A stretch of 64,000 nt of DNA from Phallus indusiatus (GCA_027605045.1 JAQFWX010000002.1:2294001-2358000); one strand, 5' to 3'; positions 35,176 through 46,942 are shown, counted from the first letter of the stretch. Numbers and translations: made by a program. The notes: a model not told the origin generated them from the letters alone.

Positions 35176-35834
35176 CGGGCAGCGGTGGATGAGTGGTAAC
35201 CCCGCCTTGGGATCACTGAATTGGGCTGGCTACAGCTCAGGTTCAAATCTGGCCCCCACACAATTTTTAAGGTTTTCGCCCTTAATTGTTTCGACCACAC
35301 CGATAACCGATCATCAACTGTGACAACGACCTCTGGGAACTCGAGGACCTGAACCTATGACATCACACGCCGGCCTGCGCACCGGGATCAGCCTAGACGT
35401 CCAGCGAACCATTACGCACCATAAGGACCAAAGAGGAAAGGCACCACCCGGCTGAACGGGAGTAACAGAAAAGGCTTTGGGTCTGGCCTACAAAATTACT
35501 TCAAGGAGAGCCGCTCGGCAAGTGCAAAACGTGGAACGCACTGAGGCGTTAAGGAGCTCGTATAAGTCGAGGACGGTGATTGGCGATCACATAGACTAAG
35601 GACCCAACAGTTTGGTCCGGAATAGAAGTCAAGAGGGAGCGGTTTGATTGGCTGGGAAACAGGCAGACAAAGAAGTACCAGCGCTTTAAAAATCTATGGG
35701 CTCTATGGAATTATGCTATATATAATGCAAAAGCGTTGTCGATTATAAATCATGTTGTAGTTAGACAGAGTAAAAGTCCCGATACATAGGGCTATGCCCT
35801 CAGGGACTTATTGGAATAACACACACACACACAC
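35176..35834 (+). mobile_element. tRNA-derived SINE-like element, 659 bp
   Basis: It is flanked by a 13-bp TSD ACCACGACATCTG (35163-35175 and 35835-35847). The head has pol III promoter boxes: an A-box-like TGGATGAGTGG (35186-35196) and a B box GGTTCAAATCT (35240-35250). The 3' end is a run of AC repeats (about 35819-35834). Boxes, long TSD and simple-repeat tail fit a SINE; 659 bp is long for one and the body is not recognised. Confidence 0.75.
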
Positions 35835-35896
35835 ACCACGACATCTGTCGTGTGTACTCGTGGTCTTACGTTTTCGGCAGCGCAATAACGCTGTGC

Positions 35897-36295
35897 TGTC
35901 AGGGTACGCTACCGCGTCCCCTCATTTTTCCTCATTTATTATCATCGGTATATATTCCCCTCTACTTTATTTATATTTCCCATATATTATCTCCACCCTC
36001 CGTTTGCTCCCTCTGTCTCTATTCCACTTTCTCTACTTGCGCACGTCGCGCGCTCGTACCCGGCGTGACGCCTACGGCGTCACGTCGCTTATGTTCGGTT
36101 TGGGCGTCTGGCACTTAGCTGTGTCAGGGCCGCACGCCGCGCTATCATTTTTCATGTATATAGTCGCTGTCCCTAGAGTGAGGGTCCCTAAGCTTGTTCT
36201 CTTAGGATCCCCTCCCTCTAGGTGAGTAGTTAGTTCTCCCCAATATATTTATCTTAGGATCCCCTCCCTCTAGTGTGAGCTGAGTAGCCCTAACA
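35897..36295 (+). mobile_element. Solo LTR (family 1) in exon 4 of DUF6533 copy E
   Basis: The 399-bp LTR starts TGTCAGGGTACGCTACCG and ends GTAGCCCTAACA, with 5-bp TSD TGTGC at 35892-35896 and 36296-36300. It is closely related to the LTR at 10930-11320 and carries the same AAGCTTGTTCT and paired CTAGG repeats. Confidence 0.93.
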
Positions 36296-37389
36296 TGTGC
36301 TGTGTGGATCTAATGCTTGTTTATCGTGGTACTATCCTTTTTTGAAAGTCCTACTGAAAATCATTAACATACTCTAAATCAGCTGTCGCCTTTTATGCCA
36401 ATGACAGAAGAATCCTCATAGGACTCGTTATTTGTTGGCTGACGAACAGCGCGGCATTAATTGCTATTGGAATGCTTCTCGGTATCGGGTTCCCAATCAT
36501 TCATAATAACACCTTGTTTGCCTTTGGAGTAAGAGCAGGATGTTTGGAATTCGCACTCCCTCGGTTGCTTCGTTATATTTGGCAAGCACTTTTCATCGCT
36601 GCATTCTTTTTGATATCAATAAACTCAAGTTGTCTCAGGATTTCCGAACTAACATTTCAGAGTATCGTTTTCTTGTTGATATTAATAAGGTCAAACTCGT
36701 TGAACTGGAGACGATAGCATTAACATATATGCTACATTATAGATTCACCTGACAATCAGTGATCTCTTGGGATGGAAGAAAGGGTATAAACACTGTCTAT
36801 TTTGTGTTTATCCGAGATGGAGTCTGGGCGTATTTTCTTCTTTTTGGTGATTTATTTTCTACAATGTTCACACTGAAACAACTGATTATAATTTGTTAGG
36901 ACTCTTCGTCACATCAGTAACTGTGGATAGGTTCACAGATTTATCATTATTTATGTATGTTATCTAAAGACATTCATACTTATATGGCACTGACCCCAAG
37001 TAGATGGGCTGTGAATTTCACAGCGATTACGGTAAGAAGTATTCGCGCTAGATTAGAATGTAATCTAAAAGAGAGTTCAAGGCAACTCGCTTAATACTGA
37101 ATCTGAGAGGTCTCAATCCTTCTCATGCCAGTTCGATGACGGAAGGTCGCAGCATATACCTGCCGAAATGGGTTGGAGGCAGTGTTCGTGTTGATACCAT
37201 GGTTGATACCGCTGGCACTAGAAGTGACATTACACTTTCACAAGGGGATGATATAGTGGAACTTCAAACTATGGGAGATGAATAGTTCCATTTTCTCTGT
37301 GTAATAATTTGGCAGCTAAAAAAAACACGGGCGTTGAACTAGAGTCTAGGAATGTATTTATATTTTGTTGAAATTCCTTTACTAAAAAT

Positions 37390-37515
37390 TATTGAGATAC
37401 CTCGAACCAGCCATCGCTTTTTATGCCAGTCTCCAGACATTATTCACACTACCGTCTTTTTTGTCTTTGGAGAAAGAGAGGGATGTCTAGAATGAGTTTC
37501 CCTGGTTGCTTAACC
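37390..37515 (+). pseudogene. DUF6533 exon-5 fragment, second copy
   Basis: A shortened version of the fragment at 28098-28318: the AFYA-type start and the IHTTVFFVFGERE-like end are joined after loss of the middle. It is a relic only. Confidence 0.6.
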
Positions 37516-37519
37516 CGAC

Positions 37520-38750
37520 GGGCTCGGTTACTTTGGCACTCGTGAAGAGCAACTTGCGCCTGTCGTTGCTCTGGTACCTCTCACCCACCACAGGATGTTT
37601 CATGTCATTCTGCTTCTTGGTAAAACGGGCTGTACTTCTCATGGGCTCTGGGTCAACATACTCTCTTGATCATCCTCGCTCTCAATTGCTACCAGTCTTA
37701 TTCCTTATTTATCATCTCTTTTGGGTGCACCCAAGCCTCAGCGGGAAGAGATTCCGTCGGTACTTTCTGTTTTTCTATTCTATCCGGACCAAGCACTCTA
37801 CGCATCCGACTATCATTATTGCTACTGGTCGGTCTGGATATAACCACGCTGACAGTGTGCTTGAACATGTTACGGGTTGTGGTGTTGGCAGACAGGATAT
37901 GGCTTTGTGAAAGTGAAAACACTGATTAAAATTAGAGGAGCAGATTTCTCTGGCTACTGCGTGAGTTCAATATGTTGTTTTCGCGCTTGTCTTTTTCGGT
38001 GTCGTTCATCCTCATTATCTAGTTTACATACTTTGGATTGGATTGACATCTACACCACGAACATCATGTCTAAGAAGGTTGGATGATGTCTCATCATCCT
38101 CTCAGCATTGACAGATTCATCATCGATAACTTAAACCTGAGACACGACAATGTTGCCGAAAGTGGTTTTCTCGGTAACACTTCTACCTCAAAGCTATCGG
38201 TAAAAACAGCGATACCATCGACTGATACGGTGAACCTGGACACCAAGGACATGTGTTGGACATGACCAACTTTCGAGAGGAAGACAACACAATTATACCT
38301 GGCGAACGAGACTTCTTGCTGAACGAGAGTGGAATACATCATGCATAAATCAATATATGCAAATCGATGCTTCTCCTATTCAGCACTATTGGTTGGTTTT
38401 AAAACCATTCCACTACTATCATCCAGAACCGACGGACAAGGCGACCATGGAATACCACCGTTCATTCGCCATTGCTCGGAAATGTCCAGAACTTCAACCC
38501 AAGGTTCCGATAGTTCAATGCCTACCTTCTGCTTCAGATTCATCAACGACATTCGTGAAGCCGCCCACAACGATCTGCGAAGACGAACAAGATTACCGGT
38601 TGCAATTTGCATGAGCTCAAATATGCTGTCGTGGTCTTATGACCTTGCTCGTCACGAACAGGAAGCGGGTCGTGGAGGACAAGGCTTTAGTTATCACGCT
38701 TGGTACTTGCTCCTGAGAAGTTGGAGAATTCTTAGGTCCATGTGAATTAT
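37520..38750 (+). pseudogene. Module P, copy 4
   Basis: The best-preserved P copy. Pieces include ATGRSGYNHADSVLEHVT (near 37840), NTSTSKLSVKTAIPSTDTVN then LDTKDMCWT (38180-38260) and, in another frame, SSTTFVKPPTTICEDEQDY (near 38550). Stops and frame changes separate them. It aligns with copy 2 throughout. No known family is recognised; it may descend from one gene that always travelled behind DUF6533. Confidence 0.5.
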
Positions 38751-39016
38751 GTGGGTACAAAATACAGAGAGCTGTGTCAATCTTTCGGTTTGATTATATT
38801 ACTAGTAATAGACTTACGCCCCTCTTTCGATAGATTGTTATAAAGCTAGACTCGTGAATTTGATCATTTATTCAAGGGTTTAATATCAGGTGCCTGATAA
38901 AAATTACGATGCTATCTTTCATGGTGTATCTCCTTACAGTCCCTAGCTTGCCTGAACCATTGTTGACGATTTGCAAAGTCAATAATTGGATTTTTAGTAT
39001 GAGTCCACATTATTCT

Positions 39017-42000
39017 CCTGGATTTTGATTTATGATCTAATGGGCAGCAAATTACATACTGTACTTGTTTGAAGTTTGGAGAAGTCGAACACGGTCGTTC
39101 TGCAGCTGGGATGCAATGCCTAAAAAATATAACCAAAGCAAATTTCTCATTTTTTTTAATACTAATTTATTGTATTTTGTAAAATAAGGACCCCGATTTA
39201 GCTGCTTGGGCAGTTGAGGCATCACAATTTGTCTTCGAGTTTGGAACAATGATAATGGAGAGCACACCGCATCTTTACCTTTCTGCCTTTCCATACATTT
39301 CGAATCGTTCATTCATCTCAACAATTTCTTCCTCTGTTGAGGACGAGAACGACTTACGAGGCGAACATGGGAATAGACGCCGTTTACCTGTGCTGCACAG
39401 CCCAGCGTAACAAGCTAATTTGTGGTCAATAAAACTCGAATCTCGATATATGCGTGTGCCACGGACGAAGAAAGCATTGGAAATTCGCTACAAGACGATT
39501 CCGTGTTACGGAGTAGCAAATTAAATGGGATTATTAAGGGAAGAATGCTCTAATCTCTTTAAATTCAATTCCGTCTTTCCATTTTCTCCTTTTCTTACAA
39601 ATTTATGCCCATGCGAAGTGCTTTTGACTACTTTTGACTAGTTTACATTTTATTTAACAGTTTTCTAAACTCCTTTTGTTCGTTTCCTTGTTTTCCTTGA
39701 CATTTTGACCCTGGGCCGCGAAATCTGTAGTTATTTAGCTTAGTAAAACACTCTCCTCAAATTGTATATAAAAAGACGTCGTTTTCGACGCAGAATATCA
39801 TCTCATTATCCCTTGTTTACTCTCACTAAAGCCCTCTTTTTTTTTTGCGAAAAGCTTCTCTTTATTATCACAACTACTCTACTATCTCCCTCCTACACAC
39901 TACACTGGTTCCCTCCTCGTCTCTGCCTACTCCTGAGACGCGCTCTTCACCTCAATACCCGCAACTTCTAAGCATGGATGTTGATTAACCTATAATTCTC
40001 CGGCAGAAACAGCGTTATGCAAAGACATCCTTGAGCGCATCCAAGGGCACTCGCATCCTCTCCCAGGGGCAGACGAATTGCGGCTGCTTCGACAATTATG
40101 GGTATGGGCCTTGGGCAATGCTCTGTTTCCATAGGAGTATATACCCTCTTCGGGATTCACGGAGTCATTGCACCATCTCCCTTGTATACTGAAAATGCTA
40201 AAAGGACAGCTACAAAGTATTAAGGAAAAGAATTCTGAAAGCTAGGTTTATTACAAGTGCGGGAACAGTGGTTTACATCGAATGATAGGAAAACGAAACT
40301 GAATGAAACTTGCCACTGATGCTAAGAGTGTAAATGTAAGGTCCACGGTGATTCATTAAGCATCCTGGAGGGGATTGACTGAAATGGGTGTAAGTAGTAC
40401 CACCTGCGCAGAGTAGTAAAAAATCTAGGTGCCGGTTTGATCCAGAAATAATTACTGCATGCCAAACCATATATATACATACAACCAGATAAGCAAATTA
40501 TTGTTGTAAATGCAGGTACAGCTACTTACTCATATCATCAAGAGGATGAATAGGACTATTGATCGGTTTGAGCGGAAGTCAAGCATTTGCGGGAAGAGTT
40601 GAGTACCTGTATTCCGAAGATCATATAATACATTAATCCTCAAAATCAAAAGTAGTTCACGAGAACTAAAAAAAACCATCAACCTTTAGGCTTAACCCAC
40701 AGACCACAACTTTTAGTGCTGTTAGACCTTTATCACTTGCTGACGCCGGTTCGGTTTACCATATTAGGTTGGTGGTGAAGCTCCAACTGTGAACACGACT
40801 CCGCCGGGAGTCGAACCCTGCCGACCTCACAGTGAAATGTCACGCTGCTACCATTAAGCCGTAAGAGCTTCAAATGTCGTGCACTGATATGTCCCTTATA
40901 ATTCATTCTTACGAAACTCAAACCTCAAAATGATAATTATCAAACATCTGTTTAGAATACTAAAATGCAGACTCCAGAGGAAGTGGAAAATAAAAAATAA
41001 AAATTAGAGAGGAATAATGTTTACTATATTGGAATAATAACATGGCACGACTGGTAATATACAAATCCTTTCTTACGAACGTCCTCTAGGCTCTGAGGTT
41101 GAATGAGAATCGGCTCCCGTCGTTTCAGATGGAATGATGCACCTACGTCTCACGGAGAAATCTTATCTGCGTAGAAGAGCTATACACAGATGCCATAACC
41201 ATTATGAGATGAACCCACTTCATGAGGCATTGTTAATTATAAGACAGTGTCGTACATCATGACAGTAAGTAGAGCGACTTATCAACTCAACTTCGTAAGT
41301 ACCTTATATTTTGATGATATGAGAAATGCAATCGACACCGTGTTTAAGTTGCAATTGACTATCAAAGATTTTACGACGTCGAGGGAAGCATTGTCCGACA
41401 TTCACTGGTGCTATGTAGTTCTGGTTCCTCAGGTTATGTTCAAAAAGGTTGAAACCTCAGACTGAATCGGTACGAGGTTTTGAAACGAGGAGCCTCCGTA
41501 GCAGCTGTGTGTTAGTCTCTTTAACTTTACCGCTCCACAGCTAGTTTGGAAGACTCTGAAGAGAGTCAACCCTGAAATCATTGCAGCACGAGCCTCCAGT
41601 TTTTATGGTTCGCCTCCCTTCTCGTTATACTGATCATGTAATAATTAGAGAATTTTTTCACGAAAGACGACTCGGAAAAAGATTTGACCTACGTACAACC
41701 TTCCCATGGTTCAAGAGTCGATAGACAACTGTACCACAGTCAGCTGTGACCTCAGTAAGGCGTACTTTGAGCGAGATAGGACGACGCATCAGTCCCTACG
41801 CCTCAGTAAGAATGACGATCCCACCGAAGGGATAGCAATATCCCCAGAAAATACCCGGGACTTCAATTGCAACACACCCCGAAGAGGTGCGAAATCAAAC
41901 AGTGATATTCGGAGTGTCGAGATATACAACGCTAGACCACCTGATTACCGATACCCCAAGTTAGGTTCATACCATTCTTGAATTTGAATTCCTTCCAAAA

Positions 42001-42224
42001 TCTCTTGTAGAACCCACGACGGTTGTAATGAGTCTTTGATGCATCGTGTCCGTCAGTGTGAAAATATGATCGGACCAATAGCTGCAAGCATTTGCACAAG
42101 GATGGCAGATATAATGACAGTTGGTATATCCTATGTATATTTATAAGAGTATCTCGGTACTTTTTTCACGTTCATTTAGAAGAATTTTGCGATAAACCCA
42201 GGATCGAAGGGCGAGTCGGTCGAT
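39017..42224. other. Gene-poor region
   Basis: No supported gene. A TATA-like TGTATATAAAAAG near 39763 precedes a short stretch with coding-like content near 40010-40110, but I cannot build a gene. The tRNA-derived piece at 40733-40881 lies inside. Confidence 0.4.
40733..40881 (-). repeat. tRNA-derived sequence, likely SINE head or tRNA relic
   Basis: On the minus strand GGCTTAATGGTAGC resembles a tRNA D-arm/A box, and GGTTCGACTCC (40807-40817) is a perfect B box. The acceptor and anticodon stems do not pair, so it is not a working tRNA. Sequence 3' of it runs toward a T-rich tract near 40671. No TSD was found. Confidence 0.45.
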
Positions 42225-43499
42225 TTATCGCACAATTCTGTTCAGCGGGTAATCTAGAGTATCCGGGTTACTGTAATCTTTTTGATACGACATCGAGGAG
42301 CTCCATGATGTATCTTGATCAACTCCACTTTTACCCATAGATACTTCTCGGAGGTGTAGGATGAGCTCAGATCCCTGAACTTCGCCATGAGCTCGACGAA
42401 CTTGGACGATAAGTAGATCGGCGTTAGTCACACACCGAAAAATATTGACAAAGAAACAAAGCGCTGCGCGCATCGTCAATAAGGAGCCAGAATGAACAGG
42501 AATCGCCTACTTTTCGGTAGCTAGAAGAAGAATCTCGCCCGCCTCGGTTAATAGTGTGATCAAATTGAGAAGAAGAGCGACTAGGTGCGGTCACATTATG
42601 TAAAGTAAAATTAACATCTGTTTTGAAGCGATGAATACCTAGAAATCTAATAAAGTCAGGTACAGTAACGAAAAAAGCAAAGAATGAATCCAACATCAAA
42701 AAGTAAATTGCACCATCGCGAAAAAATATCCAATAGAGGGGCGATTGAAAAACGCTATTGCCGCTGGAAAACAATTTACTCCATGATTGTCGAGTGCGAC
42801 TCGGACGATTTGCTGGAAGAAAGCGATTTATTAACAGGAGAAAAAAGATGACTGAATTTTGTGTGAGTAAACGGGTTCACGGAGAGGATGATGAACTGTC
42901 TTACAGGCGACGGCGAGTGCCGGAACCCTGAAGAGATTGCGACTCAGCTAAATATCTCAAAAAGCATTTCTATCTGACTTACAAGGACCACAGAGTGTCA
43001 AATCGAAAATTCTTCTCATTCAGGCTGATTGGGAAGCACCCTATTAGTGGGGAGTCCTTTGGAAATTGGACGAGATTTGGCTCAATACTTTTGACGATGT
43101 GATAGGTTCCAAAGATTCCAAGCTGGAGATGAAGTTCAAAGAATGCGGCATACTAAACATACGGTAAGAAGTGGGAGCTAACCGAGAATTCACCTGAAGC
43201 GTCCGAATTAAGTTAACGATATGCTGGACATAGTGACATGCCTACCAATGATAAGAACCGATAAACAGTATAAATCTGTTTTAGAGGGTCAAAATGTCTA
43301 TCTCAGGCAAATGCATTATGATCTGACATTTATAACGACGACCATATAACGCGTATAGCCTAAGGGCCAAAACTATGTTGAGTAAGGTTTCTGAAATAGC
43401 TCCAGACGCTCTGCAAATAGTGAGCAAATATAGAACTGTAACTGGAGGACTCGAGAAATATTCACACACATAGTGTAGAACCCATAATAGTTCCGGCAT
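42225..43499 (-). CDS. DUF6533-like membrane protein, diverged, model incomplete
   Basis: Read on the minus strand: ETLLNIVLALRLYALYGRRY (about 43400-43330), then GTYHIVKSIEPNLVQFPKDS with PLIGCFPIS (about 43120-43020), SPLYWIFFRDGAIYFLML (about 42750-42690) and SELILHLREVS near 42370. This order is typical of the more common DUF6533 membrane proteins, different from the A-E set. I could not find the N-terminal DUF6533 core with confidence; a possible first exon begins near 43850. Several exons look open, but splice sites were not all resolved, so it may be a living gene or an old pseudogene. Confidence 0.5.
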
Positions 43500-44066
43500 C
43501 TGAATATACTATCCAATCAAAGCTAATATTGCAATGAAGATTTCTTTACATCTGGAAAAAGTATGAGCTTGTCAATCTCGCGACTCGGAGTTCACTCTCG
43601 TAAAACTGACTTGAACAGAAGCACCATGTTTCGTGTTTACTAAAAACGTTTGGTCTCTAAAGGTTAAGAGCATTTCTACGACGTACTGACTACCGGTAAA
43701 CTTGAGAATGAGAGTCAAAATCCATTCTAAAAGATTTTTTTCCTAGAGAACTGACCTGAACATCGCCAAGCCAAAAATTCTCGAGAGGAAATATAGACAT
43801 TTCGGAAAAGACCACGGTGCTCTGTACAGTTCCTTCCCAGTGAGACATGGACGAAATCACTCCTCCCATGTGAATACACTTACGTCCAAATAAAGTTAAT
43901 CTGTGTTTTTAGTGCGTATTTTATCTTCTTCTAGCGCAATGATTTAAATAACTTACTTCTCTACCAAAATTCAGAAGACCTCCGTACAAGAAAACAACTA
44001 AAGTGGCAACTAGTCCCGGGTGTGAATTAACCGAACGAGCATAACGAGAGACACATACCTTCTATG
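43500..44066. other. Upstream flank of the DUF6533-like gene
   Basis: Probably includes the missing 5' exons and promoter of the minus-strand DUF6533-like gene; I cannot place them. Confidence 0.35.
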
Positions 44067-44068
44067 TA

Positions 44069-44274
44069 CAGTGACGCGCAAAACCGTACACGCGTCTGTC
44101 ACTTTTCGTGCGCAACACGAATAGCTGGCCAAATAAAATAGTAAAATATTTGTGTATATAGTTTATCATAATATCTAAATTATTCAATATTAATTTGAAG
44201 TGTCAAAATCAACGGTGTTCAAGATATTTAGACTTTTACAGTACAGGTTCATGTGTACAGTTTTGCTCGAAGTG
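44069..44274 (+). repeat. Left long TIR of the Tc1/mariner-like element
   Basis: It contains GCAAAACCGTACAC at 44078-44091 (outer site) and GTGTACAGTTTTGC at 44253-44266 (inner site, opposite orientation). The outer 70 bp match the right end with only a couple of differences. Confidence 0.8.
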
Positions 44275-45412
44275 TGGAAAAGTCACAAATATATATATTC
44301 CAAACCAATTTCTGTGTCTCATGGGTCTGGAAAAATTATATATTGCTGATATAGGTTATATTAATCTATTTCTATGATATCCATTGCTATTATTTTATCC
44401 TGAGGCTAATTATGAATCATTTGTGGAGATCATGCCCGGGGAGTGTCTTTACTATGTCATCATATAATTTTTCAGAAACAAAATGACATATTATGATTGG
44501 GATACATTTTAAATTATTAAATTATGTGTTTAGGATGGTTCTTGGTGGATAATATTGATCAGGCCTGTTGTTTTCATGTTAATTACACTGTCAAAAGGCC
44601 TTGTTTTAGTACTTTTCTACAGACCCTTGCTGTATTTTTTCTTCGATAAAACTACCGTGTAATCTGAAATAATATGTGTTAATTATGTTAAGAATGACTC
44701 CAGTGTAAATACATTTATGGCTTGGGTACAAATCAGGTTTTTTTGGGGATGCCAGCCTAGCTGGAGACCAGAATAATCCAGAAATAGATGGCATTGATTT
44801 GATAGAAACTATTAATCTTTTGTTTTCAGAATACTTTTTTGAATATTTAGAAATGATAATGAGGCTCTCTCACCCATTTATAACGCCTTCTCTAGACAAA
44901 CAAGGATCATGTCAATTTCTGTGGGTAACCACTGAAGTTAAATGTTCCTCTCAGCCCACCAGAGACTGAAATCATGGTAACCCTACTTGTTAATAGTTGA
45001 AGTATATTATTATAAATTTGAATTTAACGTTAGTTTCAATATAATTAGCACCAGGACGTCATAATTAAAAAAATGGTGTGCATACAAGGAGGACAACATG
45101 CACTAAATACCATACAGTGACCCTCAGTATGACATTTTTTTACATATAGCTACTTAAAACATTATTTAATGATGAAATAAACATCTTTCATTAGAAAAAC
45201 ATAGAATAAAAGCTGACAGATGTCTGTAAAAAAGGACAGTGCAGTCCTGTGGAAGAATGAGGTTTTGGCAATAATAAAACAGTATATTTATGTTATGGTT
45301 AGCATTGAAAATATTCATTCAATATAGAATAATATATGACTAAAATTTTAAAGCTGATACTTTATAACAATTGTGGTGATAATTATGCTTCTTCACTATT
45401 TTGGCCTCAGGT

Positions 45413-45620
45413 GCAAAACTGTACACCTGAACCAGCGTCAACAAAATGCAAATATCTCAAGCATAATTGATTTTTACTCTTAGCATAATTAATACAGAAT
45501 TTAGATATTATATTAAACTATCTTCTCAAATATTTCCACAATTTATACTAATTTATTTGGCCAGCTATGCGTGTTGCGCACGAAAAGTGACAGACGCGTG
45601 TACGGTTTTGCACGTCACTG
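45413..45620 (-). repeat. Right long TIR of the Tc1/mariner-like element
   Basis: Mirror of the left TIR, with GCAAAACTGTACAC at 45413-45426 (inner) and GTGTACGGTTTTGC at 45598-45611 (outer). Similarity between these four sites suggests transposase binding sites. Confidence 0.8.
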
Positions 45621-45622
45621 TA

Positions 45623-46942
45623 TGCAATTACTTGCAATCGCTCTGAAGCACTTATGAGAGATTCGAGATTAAGCGTCGTCATCTTTTGAGGTCACAGTAT
45701 GTACCATCCATTGCTTTTCCAGGTTTATATTCATATCTTAAATTTGGAGCTGGGAAAACAAAGAGCTCTTGCGCCTCGATGCTAGGACGATCTCAGCTGA
45801 GTGCCTGCTTATTTCAACCAAGAGCACGAAGGAGATTGCAAAAACATACATACAATGCAGTCATCTCTTATGCGAGCATCTGAATCGGCATTTCTTGTTA
45901 TAAAGCAAGTCTCCGATTGGACGTGCTTTGAAAATCATCAATGAAAAATACTGCGATGACTTCTTGGCTGTTCTGAGAAACAGCAGCATGTGACTGTCTG
46001 CTAAGGCAAAGATAATCCCTAATACGTTGATTCAGTCTGGGTTAAACCATTAATGTTTCAGTCTTGAAAGTATATACCTCCACCACAATTTCGTCGATGT
46101 TGGTTGAACTAGTAGCCACTACTAGTCAGGCGAGTAAATAGTCCAGAGAAGTCTCCTTTGCGTGACTACCAGCAACCTGATGTTCGCAACTGCAATCGGC
46201 TACCAGTGAAAGAACATTGATATATGAAAGGGGCTGGAGATTTTCGTGAGAAAACGGGCTTGACACATCATGGACCTTGAAGGTCAATTTCATTGATGAA
46301 ATTCGGGAAGTTAAGTGAACAAATGTTCCGGCAGTTGAGATCTGAGAGGAAACGCACATGAAGAAGGCGCGATATCGGTGATACAAACTGGGTTGAAATA
46401 TAGATTCAAATCTCATGAATGCAGTTTTCTAAGTGAACAAACTAATCAAGACTACCACGATTTGCAGGAATAATAATCACTTACAGCAGATCTTACAACT
46501 GAGCAGGTACGCACAAAGACTGAGATGTAACCTTGATCGAGTTTGATACGCGCGAAAATAGTTGAGAATATTAGACCCGATGTAGCTGTCGCCGATAGCT
46601 CGACGCGACCCCATCTCAACCCCGTCTCTTTGTTATGATGTTGGTGAAGAAACTTCAAATCGTTTGTCACACGCGTCACATGTGACAAGGAGCATGTCAC
46701 AGTTGTATGTCACACGTCCTTAACTCACGACACTTCACATCACCAAAAAAGCTCGATACTCATCACGATTGATAGTACAATAAAAAAGAGCATTTACTTT
46801 ACACTGTTAGGTAACGATAATAAAGGCACAAGTACGTTAAAAAGCAAAGGGGGTTACGACGAGAGACATAAAAGAGATTGATGAAGTCAAGCACAAGTTA
46901 AGCATACGCATCAAGAGAGATGCTTTTCAAAGAAAGCTCGTG
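45623..46942. other. Intergenic
   Basis: No gene recognised. A cluster of TGTCACA/TGTGACA words with a TCACATGTGA palindrome lies near 46665-46715, 3' of the CNNM/Mam3-type gene; meaning unknown. Confidence 0.4.

Larger units (their letters stand above)
34747..37285 (+). pseudogene. DUF6533-family gene (copy E), exon 4 broken by two insertions
   Basis: It is the counterpart of copy C, from MSLTTTNTEVLSEAVSGTF at 34747 to a stop at 37285. Exon 4 is split first by the SINE-like element (35176-35834, TSD ACCACGACATCTG) and then by a solo LTR (35897-36295, TSD TGTGC). Removing both restores NHDICRVYSWSYVFGSAITL and the CVDLMLVYRG end. The fifth intron again has a GC donor (TTG then GCAAGC). No full product can be made. 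Confidence 0.85.
30617..39016 (+). repeat. Segmental duplication, copy 2
   Basis: Same order and orientation as 20917-29776, with an internal loss of most of the Clp1 gene (the junction lies near 30893) and two later insertions, a 659-bp SINE-like element and a 399-bp solo LTR. The copies are clearly related but diverged, with numerous substitutions and small indels, so the duplication is not recent. Confidence 0.8.
44069..45620. mobile_element. Tc1/mariner-like element with long TIRs, non-autonomous
   Basis: 1552 bp bounded by TA on both sides (44067-44068 and 45621-45622). The outer 70 bp (CAGTGACGCGCAAAACCGTA...) are nearly perfect inverted repeats, and weaker inverted similarity continues to about 205 bp. 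TA target and CAGT ends are typical of Tc1/mariner. The interior is strongly AT-rich and has no transposase frame, only frames up to about 60 codons. It would depend on a transposase from elsewhere. Confidence 0.85.

Noticed and set aside
35852..36225. Frames of 88 and 143 codons across the DUF6533 copy E region
   Set aside because: They run from an exon fragment into the solo LTR and are not a gene.
40010..40110. Possible small gene with ERIQGHSHPLPGADELRLLR-like content
   Set aside because: No start, no convincing intron and stops close by; too short to support.
40733..40881. Functional tRNA gene on the minus strand
   Set aside because: Only the A and B boxes fit; the acceptor and anticodon stems do not pair.
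44606..44794. Mariner transposase remnant on the minus strand of the Tc1-like element
   Set aside because: The 62-codon frame has no DDE motif or recognisable transposase block.
46660..46720. Cluster of TGTCACA words as an operator or origin
   Set aside because: No repeat elsewhere and no gene start nearby; it lies 3' of the neighbouring gene, so there is no support.
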